From the NCBI RefSeq assembly GCF_000775995.1, contig NZ_CP009227.1:558001-622000 (forward strand): a DNA stretch of 64,000 nt, given 5' to 3'. Shown here one piece after another: positions 46,668-54,690 of this stretch (the first letter of the stretch is position 1; each line of letters opens with the position of its first letter). Source of the DNA: Treponema sp. OMZ 838. GTDB taxonomy: Bacteria > Spirochaetota > Spirochaetia > Treponematales > Treponemataceae. The position numbers were made by a program, and so were the translations under genes. Below the pieces are notes generated by a model that searched no databases, had not been told where the DNA came from, and worked only from the letters and a program-made list of their open reading frames with translations.

Positions 46668-47495
46668 ATGTGTAAAGAAACTACCCGTATTTATTTTGAA
46701 GATGATTACTGTGCGGTTGCCTATAAAGCAAGCGGTGAAAATTCCCAGACGTTTTTCGCGCTGCTTTTTCCGCATAAACCGTTTGTAGCTCCGGTCAACC
46801 GGCTTGATACTCCCGTGTCAGGCATCGTATTGCTGGCTTTTTCTGCCCAGATACAAACGCTGTTTTCCCGTGCATTTGAAGCCGAAGCTGTGCAAAAAGA
46901 ATATTGGGCAATATGTGAACGGTCTACAGAACATCCCGCAGAAGTATCGGAGCCGCAGCGGCTGGAGCATTGGCTCGGCTTTCATACCAAAACACAAAAA
47001 GCCTTTATCGGCGCAGCTCCTATCGATATAACTCCTGCAAAGGCAACGTCTGCCGATATCACAAAACCTAAAAAGCATAAGAAGCCGGCGCTTAAAAAAG
47101 CCGTTTTATATTGGACGCTGTGCGGAGAAGGCGACCGGTACGACTTTATCCGTATTAGGCCGGAAACAGGGCGCACGCATCAGATTAGGGTACAGATGGC
47201 AGCCGCCGGACATCCCATCAAGGGAGACTTAAAATACGGAGCGCGGCGCAGTGAATCGAGCGGCGGCATACGCTTGCATTCCTACAAGCTCTCGTTTATC
47301 CATCCGGTTACGCACCAAAACATTACTGTTGAAGCGCCGCCTATGCAGCCCGACACCCTTTGGCATGCCTGCATGGCGGCATGCGCAAACAGCATAATAT
47401 TCACAAATAAAGGAGAAGCGGACGCAGGTGCGGATACAACCGCTCCAGCTACATTACCTACAAGCCATCAAATAGACGCGGAGCGGCACCCGTGA
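46668..47495 (+). CDS. RluA-family pseudouridine synthase
   Basis: A 275-residue enzyme turning uridine to pseudouridine in rRNA or tRNA. The catalytic Asp lies in NRLDTPVSGIVLLA; RPETGRTHQIRVQMAAAGHPIKGD is the second family motif. There is no S4 domain. A Lys/Ala-rich insert (about 120-145) and an alanine-rich tail are added. No ribosome-binding site is evident before the ATG. The RNA target cannot be told. Confidence 0.9.
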   Translation: MCKETTRIYFEDDYCAVAYKASGENSQTFFALLFPHKPFVAPVNRLDTPVSGIVLLAFSAQIQTLFSRAFEAEAVQKEYWAICERSTEHPAEVSEPQRLEHWLGFHTKTQKAFIGAAPIDITPAKATSADITKPKKHKKPALKKAVLYWTLCGEGDRYDFIRIRPETGRTHQIRVQMAAAGHPIKGDLKYGARRSESSGGIRLHSYKLSFIHPVTHQNITVEAPPMQPDTLWHACMAACANSIIFTNKGEADAGADTTAPATLPTSHQIDAERHP

Positions 47496-48334
47496 AGCGG
47501 TCGAAGCAGGTAAGTGGGGCAGCCGCGTTTGAAGCTTACTACAGCGCTCTTTTCGGCGACCGTTGGCCGACGCTTCGGGAAGCGCTTCTCAAAGAGACGC
47601 AGCCGGTGGCGTTTTCGGTGTGCGGCGGAAAGCCGTATTATCTTGACCAAGCGAGTATCTATGCGGCACAGGCGCTTCCGTCGATTGATGAGGGCAGCTA
47701 TTTAGATATGTGCGCCGCTCCGGGCGGCAAAACGCTGGTGCTTGCCTCCGGTATGGGACAGGAAGCCCAGATACAGGCAAACGAGTTGTCGCGGGCACGC
47801 CGAGCGCGGCTGCTCACCGTACTTGATGAGCACCTGCCGCCGGACATAAGCGCCCGCATCGAAGTTACCGGCTATGACGCCGCTACCCTCCCCCGCTATC
47901 GGCAAGCGTATTACGACCGCATTTTACTGGATGCGCCTTGTTCTTCGGAGCGCCATGTGCTTACCGATGCGAAATACCTTGCCTGCTGGACACCTGCACG
48001 GATTAAAATGCTGGTGCAGCGGCAATGGGCGCTCCTTTCGGCAGCTTTCTTACTATTAAAACCGGGCGGCTTTTTAGTATACGCAACCTGTGCGCTTGCC
48101 GATGCAGAAAACGACGGCGTCGTACAAAAGTTGTTAAAAAAATACGGAACCGAAGCCGCCATTCATAGCGGTACCGCAGCAATGGAATTTGCCGCAACCA
48201 ATACCAAAACAGCCGGCAAAAACAGCACACCGCTGATGCTCGGCGAAAAAACGCTGTTCGGCAGCCGGTTTTTGCCCGATACCTGCGGGGGAGCAGGCCC
48301 CTTGTATTTTTCGCTTATCGAAAAAACGAATTAA
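47492..48334 (+). CDS. NOL1/NOP2/Sun-family RNA m5C methyltransferase
   Basis: A 280-residue SAM-dependent methyltransferase making 5-methylcytosine in RNA. SAM motif I is [14 protein letters not shown], motif [13 protein letters not shown] and motif VI YATCAL, so both catalytic Cys are kept. It lacks the N-terminal NusB domain of RsmB and any PUA domain. The GTG start overlaps the upstream stop by four bases (GTGA). Confidence 0.9.
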   Translation: MKRSKQVSGAAAFEAYYSALFGDRWPTLREALLKETQPVAFSVCGGKPYYLDQASIYAAQALPSIDEGSYLDMCAAPGGKTLVLASGMGQEAQIQANELSRARRARLLTVLDEHLPPDISARIEVTGYDAATLPRYRQAYYDRILLDAPCSSERHVLTDAKYLACWTPARIKMLVQRQWALLSAAFLLLKPGGFLVYATCALADAENDGVVQKLLKKYGTEAAIHSGTAAMEFAATNTKTAGKNSTPLMLGEKTLFGSRFLPDTCGGAGPLYFSLIEKTN

Positions 48335-48347
48335 GAGAAGGAATACC

Positions 48348-49124
48348 ATGATAACAGAACAGACAGACCATAGTGAACAAACCGGCGTAGCCGATATGCC
48401 GCCGCAGGGACGACCCATTAGAACCTTTGTACTGCGGAAAGGGCGGATTACCGAGGCTCAAAAAAAAGCGTATGCGGAATATGCGCCGCGCTGGTGCATC
48501 CCCTACAAAGCGCAACAGCTTTCTTTTAAAGAAATCTTTGCGAATGATCATCCGGTCATCATCGAAATAGGATTCGGCATGGGGGTCGCAACAGCTGAAA
48601 TCGCAGCGCAGCATCCCGAAATCAACTATATCGGCATTGAGGTTTTTCAAGCAGGGGTCGGAAAGCTCTTAAACGAAATTGAGCAGCGCGGGCTTAAAAA
48701 TATCCGCATTATCGAACACGACGCTATTGAAGTATTGGAAAAGATGATCCCCGACGCCTCAATCGCAGGCTTCCATATCTTTTTCCCCGACCCATGGCAA
48801 AAGAAAAAACACCATAAACGGAGGCTGCTCCATCGCCCAAGAACCGACCTGCTGGCCCAAAAACTGCAAGAAAACGGCTACCTCTATATGGTAACCGATT
48901 GGTACGACTATGCAGAGGATGCCTTTGCCGAACTTTCGGCCACTGAAGGGCTCCGGTCAAAATACGAAGGGTTCGCCCCTCCGCAGCCATGGCGTCCCAA
49001 AACCAAGTTTGAACAAAAAGGCCTCAATAAAGCGCACCCCATCACCGAACTGATGTTTATCCGACCTGCACACGACAGGGTAAATGCATCAGGCCGTTTT
49101 TTAGTAGCCCCGCAGAATAAGTGA
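48348..49124 (+). CDS. trmB: tRNA (guanine-N7)-methyltransferase
   Basis: A 258-residue TrmB, which makes m7G46 in tRNA variable loops. It shows [16 protein letters not shown] (SAM motif), [22 protein letters not shown] and a C-terminal [19 protein letters not shown]. The last 15 or so residues (from VNASGR) are encoded by a family A repeat, which also gives the stop codon. AAGGA precedes the ATG. Confidence 0.95.
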   Translation: MITEQTDHSEQTGVADMPPQGRPIRTFVLRKGRITEAQKKAYAEYAPRWCIPYKAQQLSFKEIFANDHPVIIEIGFGMGVATAEIAAQHPEINYIGIEVFQAGVGKLLNEIEQRGLKNIRIIEHDAIEVLEKMIPDASIAGFHIFFPDPWQKKKHHKRRLLHRPRTDLLAQKLQENGYLYMVTDWYDYAEDAFAELSATEGLRSKYEGFAPPQPWRPKTKFEQKGLNKAHPITELMFIRPAHDRVNASGRFLVAPQNK

Positions 49125-49221
49125 GTCTATTCAACCAGAGTTGAACCGCTCTGCAGTTCAAATGGTCTCATAGCCTCACTTATTCTGCGCTTTTTATTTA
49201 CTCTGCCTGATGCGTTTACCC
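49078..49221 (-). repeat. Family A repeat copy 5, overlapping the trmB 3' end
   Basis: Outer arms GGGTAAATGCATCAGGC and GCCTGATGCGTTTACCC. Middle arms CGCAGAATAAGTGAG and CTCACTTATTCTGCG. The core runs in reverse orientation (CAACCAGAGTTGAACCGC..GTTCAAATGG). The first 47 bases lie within trmB. Confidence 0.85.
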
Positions 49222-49237
49222 GTCTGCTAGGAAAAGG

Positions 49238-49264
49238 TGCGAAATTTTAGGAAAAATTTCGCAC
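49238..49264. repeat. GAAATTTT hairpin
   Basis: GTGCGAAATTTT-agg-AAAAATTTCGCAC, a relative of the hairpins at 39119, 39214, 58730 and 58812. Confidence 0.75.
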
Positions 49265-49314
49265 TAAAAAGGTCCATATTCATTCACGTAAAAATCTAAC
49301 CGAAATGCGAGGGC

Positions 49315-49343
49315 TTGCATGTTCCAATCGGACAAGTTATACT
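49315..49343 (+). promoter_or_regulatory. Promoter of the membrane protein gene at 49353
   Basis: TTGCAT (49315-49320), a 17-base spacer and TATACT (49338-49343). Transcription should start near 49350, 3 bases before the ATG, with no ribosome-binding site. Confidence 0.7.
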
Positions 49344-49352
49344 CGGTCAGTG

Positions 49353-49706
49353 ATGGCATCTCCGATAATTAGAAAACAAGTTACTATTCGTTTTTTGCAT
49401 AGAACCGTACTTTTCCTCTTTACCGTTCTGATTGCCTTATTCGTTTTATTCGTGTTAGGGAATATTCAGAACTTTTTGGATTCAAGCCAGATTATTATTC
49501 TGCAATTTCTTATCGCAGGCGGCATTTTACTGTTCTTAGTTGCCGTTTTTGCTTTATTGTTTGAAATCAACTACAATATCTATTTACGGAAGCCCTACTA
49601 CCTCGGACGCTGTATTATCAGCGGTATTGCTTGTATATTCGGACTCGTAATTGCAATTGCAGCCTCCGCTATTCTTTTACTTTCGAGCGGTCTTAATCTG
49701 GTATAA
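49353..49706 (+). CDS. Small three-helix membrane protein
   Basis: A 117-residue hydrophobic protein with three membrane segments (about 18-40, 48-72 and 88-113). The ATG at 49353 is chosen from the promoter; the open frame extends upstream to a TTG-less region that precedes the -10 box. I do not recognise a family. The chorismate mutase-like gene follows after 9 bases. Confidence 0.7.
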   Translation: MASPIIRKQVTIRFLHRTVLFLFTVLIALFVLFVLGNIQNFLDSSQIIILQFLIAGGILLFLVAVFALLFEINYNIYLRKPYYLGRCIISGIACIFGLVIAIAASAILLLSSGLNLV

Positions 49707-49715
49707 GGACATACA

Positions 49716-50090
49716 ATGATGTTTTGGAAAAAACTGTACGCAGGAAGAGCAGCCGTATGTACTCAAAATACGCAGGAGCAGATCAAAACAGCCGTCGTTA
49801 CGGCGTACACACGCTTTTTGGAACTCAACAGATTGCATGAAAAAGATATCGTTTCCCTACAATTTTCGATTACATCCGATATAACAGCGGCAAATCCTGC
49901 AACTTTATTGCGCTCCGCCGGTTATGCTTCTGCGGTCGCCCTTTTTTGCAGTACGGAACCGGATATCGACGGCAGTCCTCACGGTATCATTCGCTTCCTT
50001 TTCTATTACTATGGAAAAAAGAAAGCGATACCGGTTTATTTGGGCGGGGCGGAAAAACTCAGGCCGGATCTGTTTCATCGCACAACATAG
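49716..50090 (+). CDS. aroH: AroH-type chorismate mutase
   Basis: A 124-residue protein of the Bacillus AroH class, converting chorismate to prephenate. Matching landmarks are GRAAVCTQNTQEQIKTAV at the N-terminus, SLQFSITSDITAANPA, IRFLFYYYGKKK and VYLGGAEKLRPDL, including the C-terminal Arg and the Tyr-Leu-Gly/Glu-Gly-Ala segment. The conserved Arg near residue 10 (GRA) is kept. AAGGA precedes the ATG. No other shikimate genes are nearby. Confidence 0.75.
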   Translation: MMFWKKLYAGRAAVCTQNTQEQIKTAVVTAYTRFLELNRLHEKDIVSLQFSITSDITAANPATLLRSAGYASAVALFCSTEPDIDGSPHGIIRFLFYYYGKKKAIPVYLGGAEKLRPDLFHRTT

Positions 50091-50095
50091 CGGAT

Positions 50096-50125
50096 ATTTC
50101 TGAAAACTTCGGTTTTAAGAGGTAC
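50096..50125. repeat. CTGAAAAC/GTTTTAAGAG hairpin before glgA
   Basis: TTTCTGAAAACTTCGGTTTTAAGAGG resembles the CTCTAAAAA hairpin family. Confidence 0.4.
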
Positions 50126-50156
50126 CCTTTACTTTCTTTAAGGATATTCCAGTTTT

Positions 50157-51788
50157 ATGAGCACCAAGGAAAATAATGGATTGATATGGGTTGTAAGCCG
50201 TGAATATGCCGGCTTTGCAGAAGCCGGAGGCGTAAAAAACGTCGTAAAGTCATTGGCAGAAGCAGCGGCAGCTTACGGTCTTACGGTTACGGTATTTTTG
50301 CCCCGTTACGGAAACAATAGCGAAGATCTCGATAACTGCATCGGAGAAGCACAGATACGTGTCGGTGATACCCCGCATTTGGTGAGATATTTTGAACTTT
50401 TCAGGAAAAACATCCGTTTCATCTTTATCGACTCCGGTATTTTCACGGAAAAAAAAGATATTTATACCTACTGCGCCGAAGAACTCGATTATTTTCGGGA
50501 AAAGCTGCACCGGCCTGATCTTAAAAAAGGAGACGGTTACATCGACAACCACGAAATGAACGTATTATTTCAAAAAGCGGTCTATTGTTACGGATTACGC
50601 AACCATACTGCTCCGCAGGTATTGCACTGCCATGATGCCCACACCGCTTTGCTTCCTGCGTTCATCTCTGCCCGATGTACGGGCAGGCGGCTATTTCGGC
50701 ATACCCGTACACTTATCACCATCCATAACGCAGGGGACGGCTACCGCCAAACCTTTTATTCGTTCGAATATGCGGCACATTTAACCGATCTTCCTCACAG
50801 AGTATTGGAATATGGCAGAGTCGATTATACGGTCGAACCCTTTCTTGTCGGTTCCGCCTTTGCTGATTTAACGACGGTGTCTCCGTGGTATGCAAAGCAG
50901 CTGATTTCACCCGAACATTCGCCGTATTCTTATCTTTTTTCAAAAACCCTCGCCCAAAAGCATATTCACATTACCGGCATTACCAACGGAATCGATTTTG
51001 GAGCCTATAATCCTTGCGATATGGAGTGTTCGGGACTCCCTTTCGCGTTTGACATACAAAAAGAGCAGTTTGAAGGAAAATATGCCTGCCGTTCATTTTT
51101 ACTGGACAAACTACAATCGCAGACCTGCACAGCGCCGCTGTATGATGGCATACAACAATACGGCAGCATGAGTACACAAGAAGAGAAGAGAACACTCTAC
51201 CTGATGTACCACGGCCGGTTGGTTCGGCAAAAAGGCATCGATGTATTACTCAAAGCAATTCCCCGCATACTGGAACGCTCTCCTAACCTGCGGTTTATCG
51301 TAATGGGACAGGGAAATCCCGAACTTGAAGCCGAAGCAATCGCCCTCGCTGCCGCACTACCCGGAAAATTTGTGTATTGCAAGGGATATAATCGCAATGC
51401 GGCAAGGCTCATCACCGCGGCAGCGGACTTTATTGTTTTACCGAGTTTATTTGAGCCATGCGGCTTGGAAGATCTTATCGCACAAGTTTACGGTACCATC
51501 CCGATTGCGAACGCACAAGGAGGCTTGCAAAAAATCATAAACGGGAAAACAGGCTTCTTATATACGCTTCCGAATGGCGAAGAACAAAACACCGACATAC
51601 ATATCAGTGCATTGACGGAAGCCGTATTGAACCAAGCAGAATCTTTTTTTGCAACCGATAAAGCAAGGCTCACCGATATTCCGTATTTTAAAAATATTAT
51701 TTTACAAGCATGCACAGCGCTCCATACGGAATTTTCATGGAAGCATATTTTTACCCAACAGTATCTAAAACTCTATTTTCCTAATTGA
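50157..51788 (+). CDS. glgA: Glycogen synthase (ADP-glucose type)
   Basis: A 543-residue GT5 glycosyltransferase that extends alpha-1,4-glucan from nucleotide-glucose. The N-terminal motif KxGGL is changed to EAGGVKNV. Other landmarks are VLHCHDAHTALLPAF, ITNGIDFGAYNP, YHGRLVRQKGIDVLL and the catalytic LPSLFEPCGLEDLIAQVYGTIPI. It is somewhat longer than E. coli GlgA (477). The start at 50157 lies 13 bases after a weak AAGGA. Confidence 0.9.
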   Translation: MSTKENNGLIWVVSREYAGFAEAGGVKNVVKSLAEAAAAYGLTVTVFLPRYGNNSEDLDNCIGEAQIRVGDTPHLVRYFELFRKNIRFIFIDSGIFTEKKDIYTYCAEELDYFREKLHRPDLKKGDGYIDNHEMNVLFQKAVYCYGLRNHTAPQVLHCHDAHTALLPAFISARCTGRRLFRHTRTLITIHNAGDGYRQTFYSFEYAAHLTDLPHRVLEYGRVDYTVEPFLVGSAFADLTTVSPWYAKQLISPEHSPYSYLFSKTLAQKHIHITGITNGIDFGAYNPCDMECSGLPFAFDIQKEQFEGKYACRSFLLDKLQSQTCTAPLYDGIQQYGSMSTQEEKRTLYLMYHGRLVRQKGIDVLLKAIPRILERSPNLRFIVMGQGNPELEAEAIALAAALPGKFVYCKGYNRNAARLITAAADFIVLPSLFEPCGLEDLIAQVYGTIPIANAQGGLQKIINGKTGFLYTLPNGEEQNTDIHISALTEAVLNQAESFFATDKARLTDIPYFKNIILQACTALHTEFSWKHIFTQQYLKLYFPN

Positions 51789-51863
51789 TGATTTTTTTTC
51801 TTATTATTGAAAGCCCCTCATCTTATGCCGATATAAAAAGAGAGTGCTATAGCAAGGGAAAAA

Positions 51864-52220
51864 ATGGAAAAAGAGATTATTATACATTTTCTGAATGAGC
51901 ATTGGGATGAGTTTGCTGATTTGTTATCCGAAACAGCTGATGCGGATGTCGGCCGCACACTTATGGAGAAATTTCCCGATGACTTTTTCGAATTTGCGAA
52001 TTTACTTTCAAAAATGATGACTGTGCAACAAAGGCAAGCAATTGATAAACAAACAGGGCTTTTAGAAAAAGCACAGCAATTCCGGAAAAACGATTCTCTC
52101 AATGACGAAGAAGAACATGCTGCAATTATCGTTAAAAACGGCCTTTTTATGGTGCAGCCTCAACGATACAACGAAGCATTGAATAGCTCTTTTAAAACAC
52201 TGGTCGATTCAGTTCTCTAG
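51864..52220 (+). CDS. Hypothetical acidic helical protein
   Basis: A 118-residue soluble protein, acidic and mostly helical, including LNEHWDEFADLLSETADADVG. I do not recognise it. AAGGGA precedes the ATG. The next gene begins 56 bases on, without a clear promoter. Confidence 0.6.
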   Translation: MEKEIIIHFLNEHWDEFADLLSETADADVGRTLMEKFPDDFFEFANLLSKMMTVQQRQAIDKQTGLLEKAQQFRKNDSLNDEEEHAAIIVKNGLFMVQPQRYNEALNSSFKTLVDSVL

Positions 52221-52276
52221 TACAAAACGGGAATTTATGAATAATAAAGCATCTCTAATAAGAAATATAAAATCTA

Positions 52277-53221
52277 ATGGAAATAGGAAATATGGAAGAC
52301 AAACAAACTGAATCGGAACTAAAAAAAACAACTATGGACATTCCAACCAAACGGCGATTCGGCGATAGAAAAGAAGGACGGCGTATCCGTTCGATAGAAC
52401 CCATGGCGGTAGTAGCTCCCTTTATTATGCCGTCAAGAATAGGAGCACAAAATTTATTTCAAGACAGCATCAATGTCGCTGCGATAGAACATTTCGTACA
52501 TAAAAAAAGAGCCGATGGCCTTATCGGTTTCGGCATCATGCATGTATTGGTTGCAGCCTATGTGCGGACAATATCACAGCGGCCGGGTATTAATCGATTT
52601 TTAAGTGGATTGAGACTTTATGCCCGCCATAACATAGAAGTGGTCATGGCCGTTAAGAAAGAGATGTCGCTGGAAGCCGAAGAAACAATGATGAAATTTT
52701 TCTTTGACCGAAGCGCAACCGTCACCGATGTGTATCACCAGATGACTCAGAAAATAGAAGAGTATCGAAATAAACGTGAAGAAAAAGAAAGTGCCTTTGA
52801 TAAAATTGCGCGTAAACTCGGATTTATGCCGAATTTTCAATTACGTGCAGCAATCGCATTTCTGAACTGGCTTGACTTCCATAACTTGTTGCCGGAAAGC
52901 TTGCGACTGCTCAGTCCTTTTCACTGTTCCGTTGTCTTTTCCTCGATGGGCTCGTTAGGTATCCGCCCTATATTTCATCATTTGTACGACTTCGGTAATG
53001 CACCCGTATTTATCACTTTTAGCGCGATGCGGAGATCACAAGAAATTGCACGGGACGGTACAGTTACCAATATACGAAACCTTGACCTTGCCGTTACCAC
53101 CGATGAACGGATTTGTGACGGCTTCTATTATGCCTCCGCTTTCCATGAATTGCATAAATATCTGGAAAATCCGGAACTGCTTGAACAACCGCCGGCAACA
53201 ATTATCTACGATATAGAGTAA
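52277..53221 (+). CDS. E2-like acyltransferase homologue with altered catalytic His
   Basis: A 314-residue protein resembling the catalytic domain of 2-oxoacid dehydrogenase E2 enzymes and chloramphenicol acetyltransferase: FGIMHVLVAAYVRTISQRPGINRF, SSMGSLGI and LDLAVTTDERICDGFYYASAFHELHKYL. The E2 motif is HRxxDG; here it reads ERICDG, so the catalytic His is Glu. There is no lipoyl domain. It may be an acyl-binding or structural homologue, or use another base. ATG 52292, after AATAGGAA, is an alternative start. Confidence 0.7.
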   Translation: MEIGNMEDKQTESELKKTTMDIPTKRRFGDRKEGRRIRSIEPMAVVAPFIMPSRIGAQNLFQDSINVAAIEHFVHKKRADGLIGFGIMHVLVAAYVRTISQRPGINRFLSGLRLYARHNIEVVMAVKKEMSLEAEETMMKFFFDRSATVTDVYHQMTQKIEEYRNKREEKESAFDKIARKLGFMPNFQLRAAIAFLNWLDFHNLLPESLRLLSPFHCSVVFSSMGSLGIRPIFHHLYDFGNAPVFITFSAMRRSQEIARDGTVTNIRNLDLAVTTDERICDGFYYASAFHELHKYLENPELLEQPPATIIYDIE

Positions 53222-53267
53222 CAAGTTCACCTATTCTGAGTGTCAAGTATAAACTGCAAGCAGGTAC

Positions 53268-53296
53268 TTGACACATATCGGAAAATCGGATATAAG
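53268..53296 (+). promoter_or_regulatory. Promoter of tRNA-Phe
   Basis: TTGACA (53268-53273), a 17-base spacer and TATAAG (53291-53296), about 15 bases before the tRNA. Confidence 0.75.
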
Positions 53297-53311
53297 TTTT
53301 CTATTGTTTTT

Positions 53312-53384
53312 GCCGTTGTAGCTCAGTCGGTAGAGCAAAGGACTGAAAATCCTTGTGTCGACAGTTCGATTCTGTCCGACGGCA
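53312..53384 (+). tRNA. tRNA-Phe (GAA)
   Basis: The acceptor GCCGTTG pairs with CGACGGC, and discriminator A follows. D loop AGCTCAGTCGGTAGAGC, anticodon arm GGACTGAAAATCC with GAA, T arm with GTTCGAT. CCA is not encoded. Confidence 0.95.
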
Positions 53385-53662
53385 TTATTTAATCTTTTCA
53401 GTGTTTTTTAATCTTCTGTCAATATTTCCACTATCATCTATTATTTATTATATATTTTATAGCTGCCGTTGATTTTATATTGTATGCTCCAATATAAGTG
53501 AGAAGAACGGCGGGTATTAAACCCTTGTACAAATAAACTCAACATATTTTAAAATTAAAAAACTTTAAGCATCTAAGTGATTGATGATATGAAAAAAATG
53601 GAAAATGAAAACCGGCGAACCTCAGCTGGTACATTCGCCTGTATTTATTTTGAAATAAAAAA
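53385..53662. other. AT-rich spacer between convergent tRNA genes
   Basis: No gene or strong repeat is seen in these 278 bases. AACCGGCGAACCTCAGCTGGTACATTCGCC (53611-53640) contains a GGCGAA/TTCGCC hairpin that may end the tRNA-Tyr or tRNA-Phe transcript. Confidence 0.4.
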
Positions 53663-53744
53663 TGGGGAGACAAGGATTCGAACCTTGGAAGGCGGAGCCA
53701 ACAGATTTACAGTCTGCCCCCTTTGACCGCTCGGGAATCTCCCC
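53663..53744 (-). tRNA. tRNA-Tyr (GTA)
   Basis: On the minus strand GGGGAGA pairs with TCTCCCC. The anticodon arm CAGACTGTAAATCTG gives GTA. The 82-base length with a long variable arm fits tRNA-Tyr. CCA is not encoded. Confidence 0.95.
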
Positions 53745-53753
53745 ATATTGATG

Positions 53754-53827
53754 AGCCAACTTAGGGATTCGAACCCTAGACCCCGAGATTACAAATCACG
53801 TGCTCTGGCCAGCTGAGCTAAGTTGGC
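53754..53827 (-). tRNA. tRNA-Thr (TGT)
   Basis: On the minus strand GCCAACT pairs with AGTTGGC. The anticodon arm GTGATTTGTAATCTC gives TGT. T arm contains GTTCGAA. It lies 9 bases upstream of tRNA-Tyr on the same strand, so the two are probably cotranscribed. Confidence 0.95.
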
Positions 53828-53904
53828 ATAAATATGGAATGTATCATATCGGTTTTCTTTTTGTCTGTCAAGTGTAAAACAAACAAAAAGCTGAAGCATT
53901 ATCG

Positions 53905-54447
53905 CTAACTATTCTTTGTAAATCTTTTTATATACTCAAGCAGTTCTTCATATTGTTCTTTAGTCTCAAATGCATCTTTTTTGAAATACAAGAAACGTCC
54001 GTTTGTAAATTCTAAAATATAAAATGCTTCATTATCGATATCAAATAAAAAATCTTTTAATAAAAATTTCGTCGATGTTCCTAACTTTATTGCCTCAACA
54101 TAACCATCTGTTATTTCTGTAATGACCTCAATTTTGTCTTTTGGCAAATTAAATTTTTCGGCAGCCAGAGCATACTGCTTCCGCAGATTCTCCTTCAATT
54201 TCCGTAAATATATTTGTTTTGCAAAAATAATTTCCGCGAGAGCCCATAAAATATAGGAGACAGTGATAATCCTTTGGAATAAGTAGCCTTTACTTAGCAT
54301 GAGCACCAGCACAAGAAAGCTGATAATGACACAGGTTGAAAGTATTCTGCGCTTTTTGATATTTTTACTTAGGATACCTGTTTGCTTCCACATATCTAAT
54401 GTAATATTTATTTGATCTTCTACAGAGACGCTCTCTTTTATAATCAT
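53905..54447 (-). CDS. YcxB-like membrane protein
   Basis: A 180-residue protein with two membrane segments (about 35-55 and 60-78) and a C-terminal YcxB-like domain ending FYILEFTNGRFLYFKKDAFETKEQYEELLEYI. YcxB proteins are of unknown function and common in Firmicutes and spirochaetes. AT-rich relative to its neighbours. AAGGGTAACTATAG precedes the ATG. Confidence 0.75.
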   Translation of the reverse strand: MIIKESVSVEDQINITLDMWKQTGILSKNIKKRRILSTCVIISFLVLVLMLSKGYLFQRIITVSYILWALAEIIFAKQIYLRKLKENLRKQYALAAEKFNLPKDKIEVITEITDGYVEAIKLGTSTKFLLKDFLFDIDNEAFYILEFTNGRFLYFKKDAFETKEQYEELLEYIKRFTKNS

Positions 54448-54534
54448 CTATAGTTACCCTTTTGGCTTTAACAGCGATGCATGGACGATGCCTGCACCGC
54501 TGCTCTTTTGCGCGTTAGTATAGGCTATACGTTA

Positions 54535-54654
54535 GACCTATTCGATAACTGCGTTTTCGAATAGGTCGACGAGTTCTAAATCGCACAAATAGCACGATTT
54601 AGAACATCGCATTTCAAGGTAACCTATTCGGAAACGGAAGTTTCCGAATAGGTT
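54535..54654. repeat. Three tandem hairpins downstream of aspA
   Basis: GACCTATTCG..CGAATAGGTC (54535-54568), GTTCTAAATCG..CGATTTAGAAC (54573-54604) and AACCTATTCGGAAAC..GTTTCCGAATAGGTT (54621-54654). The first and third share the CCTATTCG arm and could also pair with each other. They fill the space between aspA and the YcxB-like gene. Confidence 0.8.
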
Positions 54655-54690
54655 TATTTAAAACCTGAGTTTTTTGGACAGCCCCGTTCC

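Noticed and set aside
53221-53300. Small gene upstream of tRNA-Phe
   Set aside because: The region is explained by the tRNA promoter and holds no open frame with a start signal.
54531-54537. GTTAGAC as an attC R' box
   Set aside because: It fits GTTRRRY but has no paired left half or L boxes; the region is better explained by tandem hairpins.
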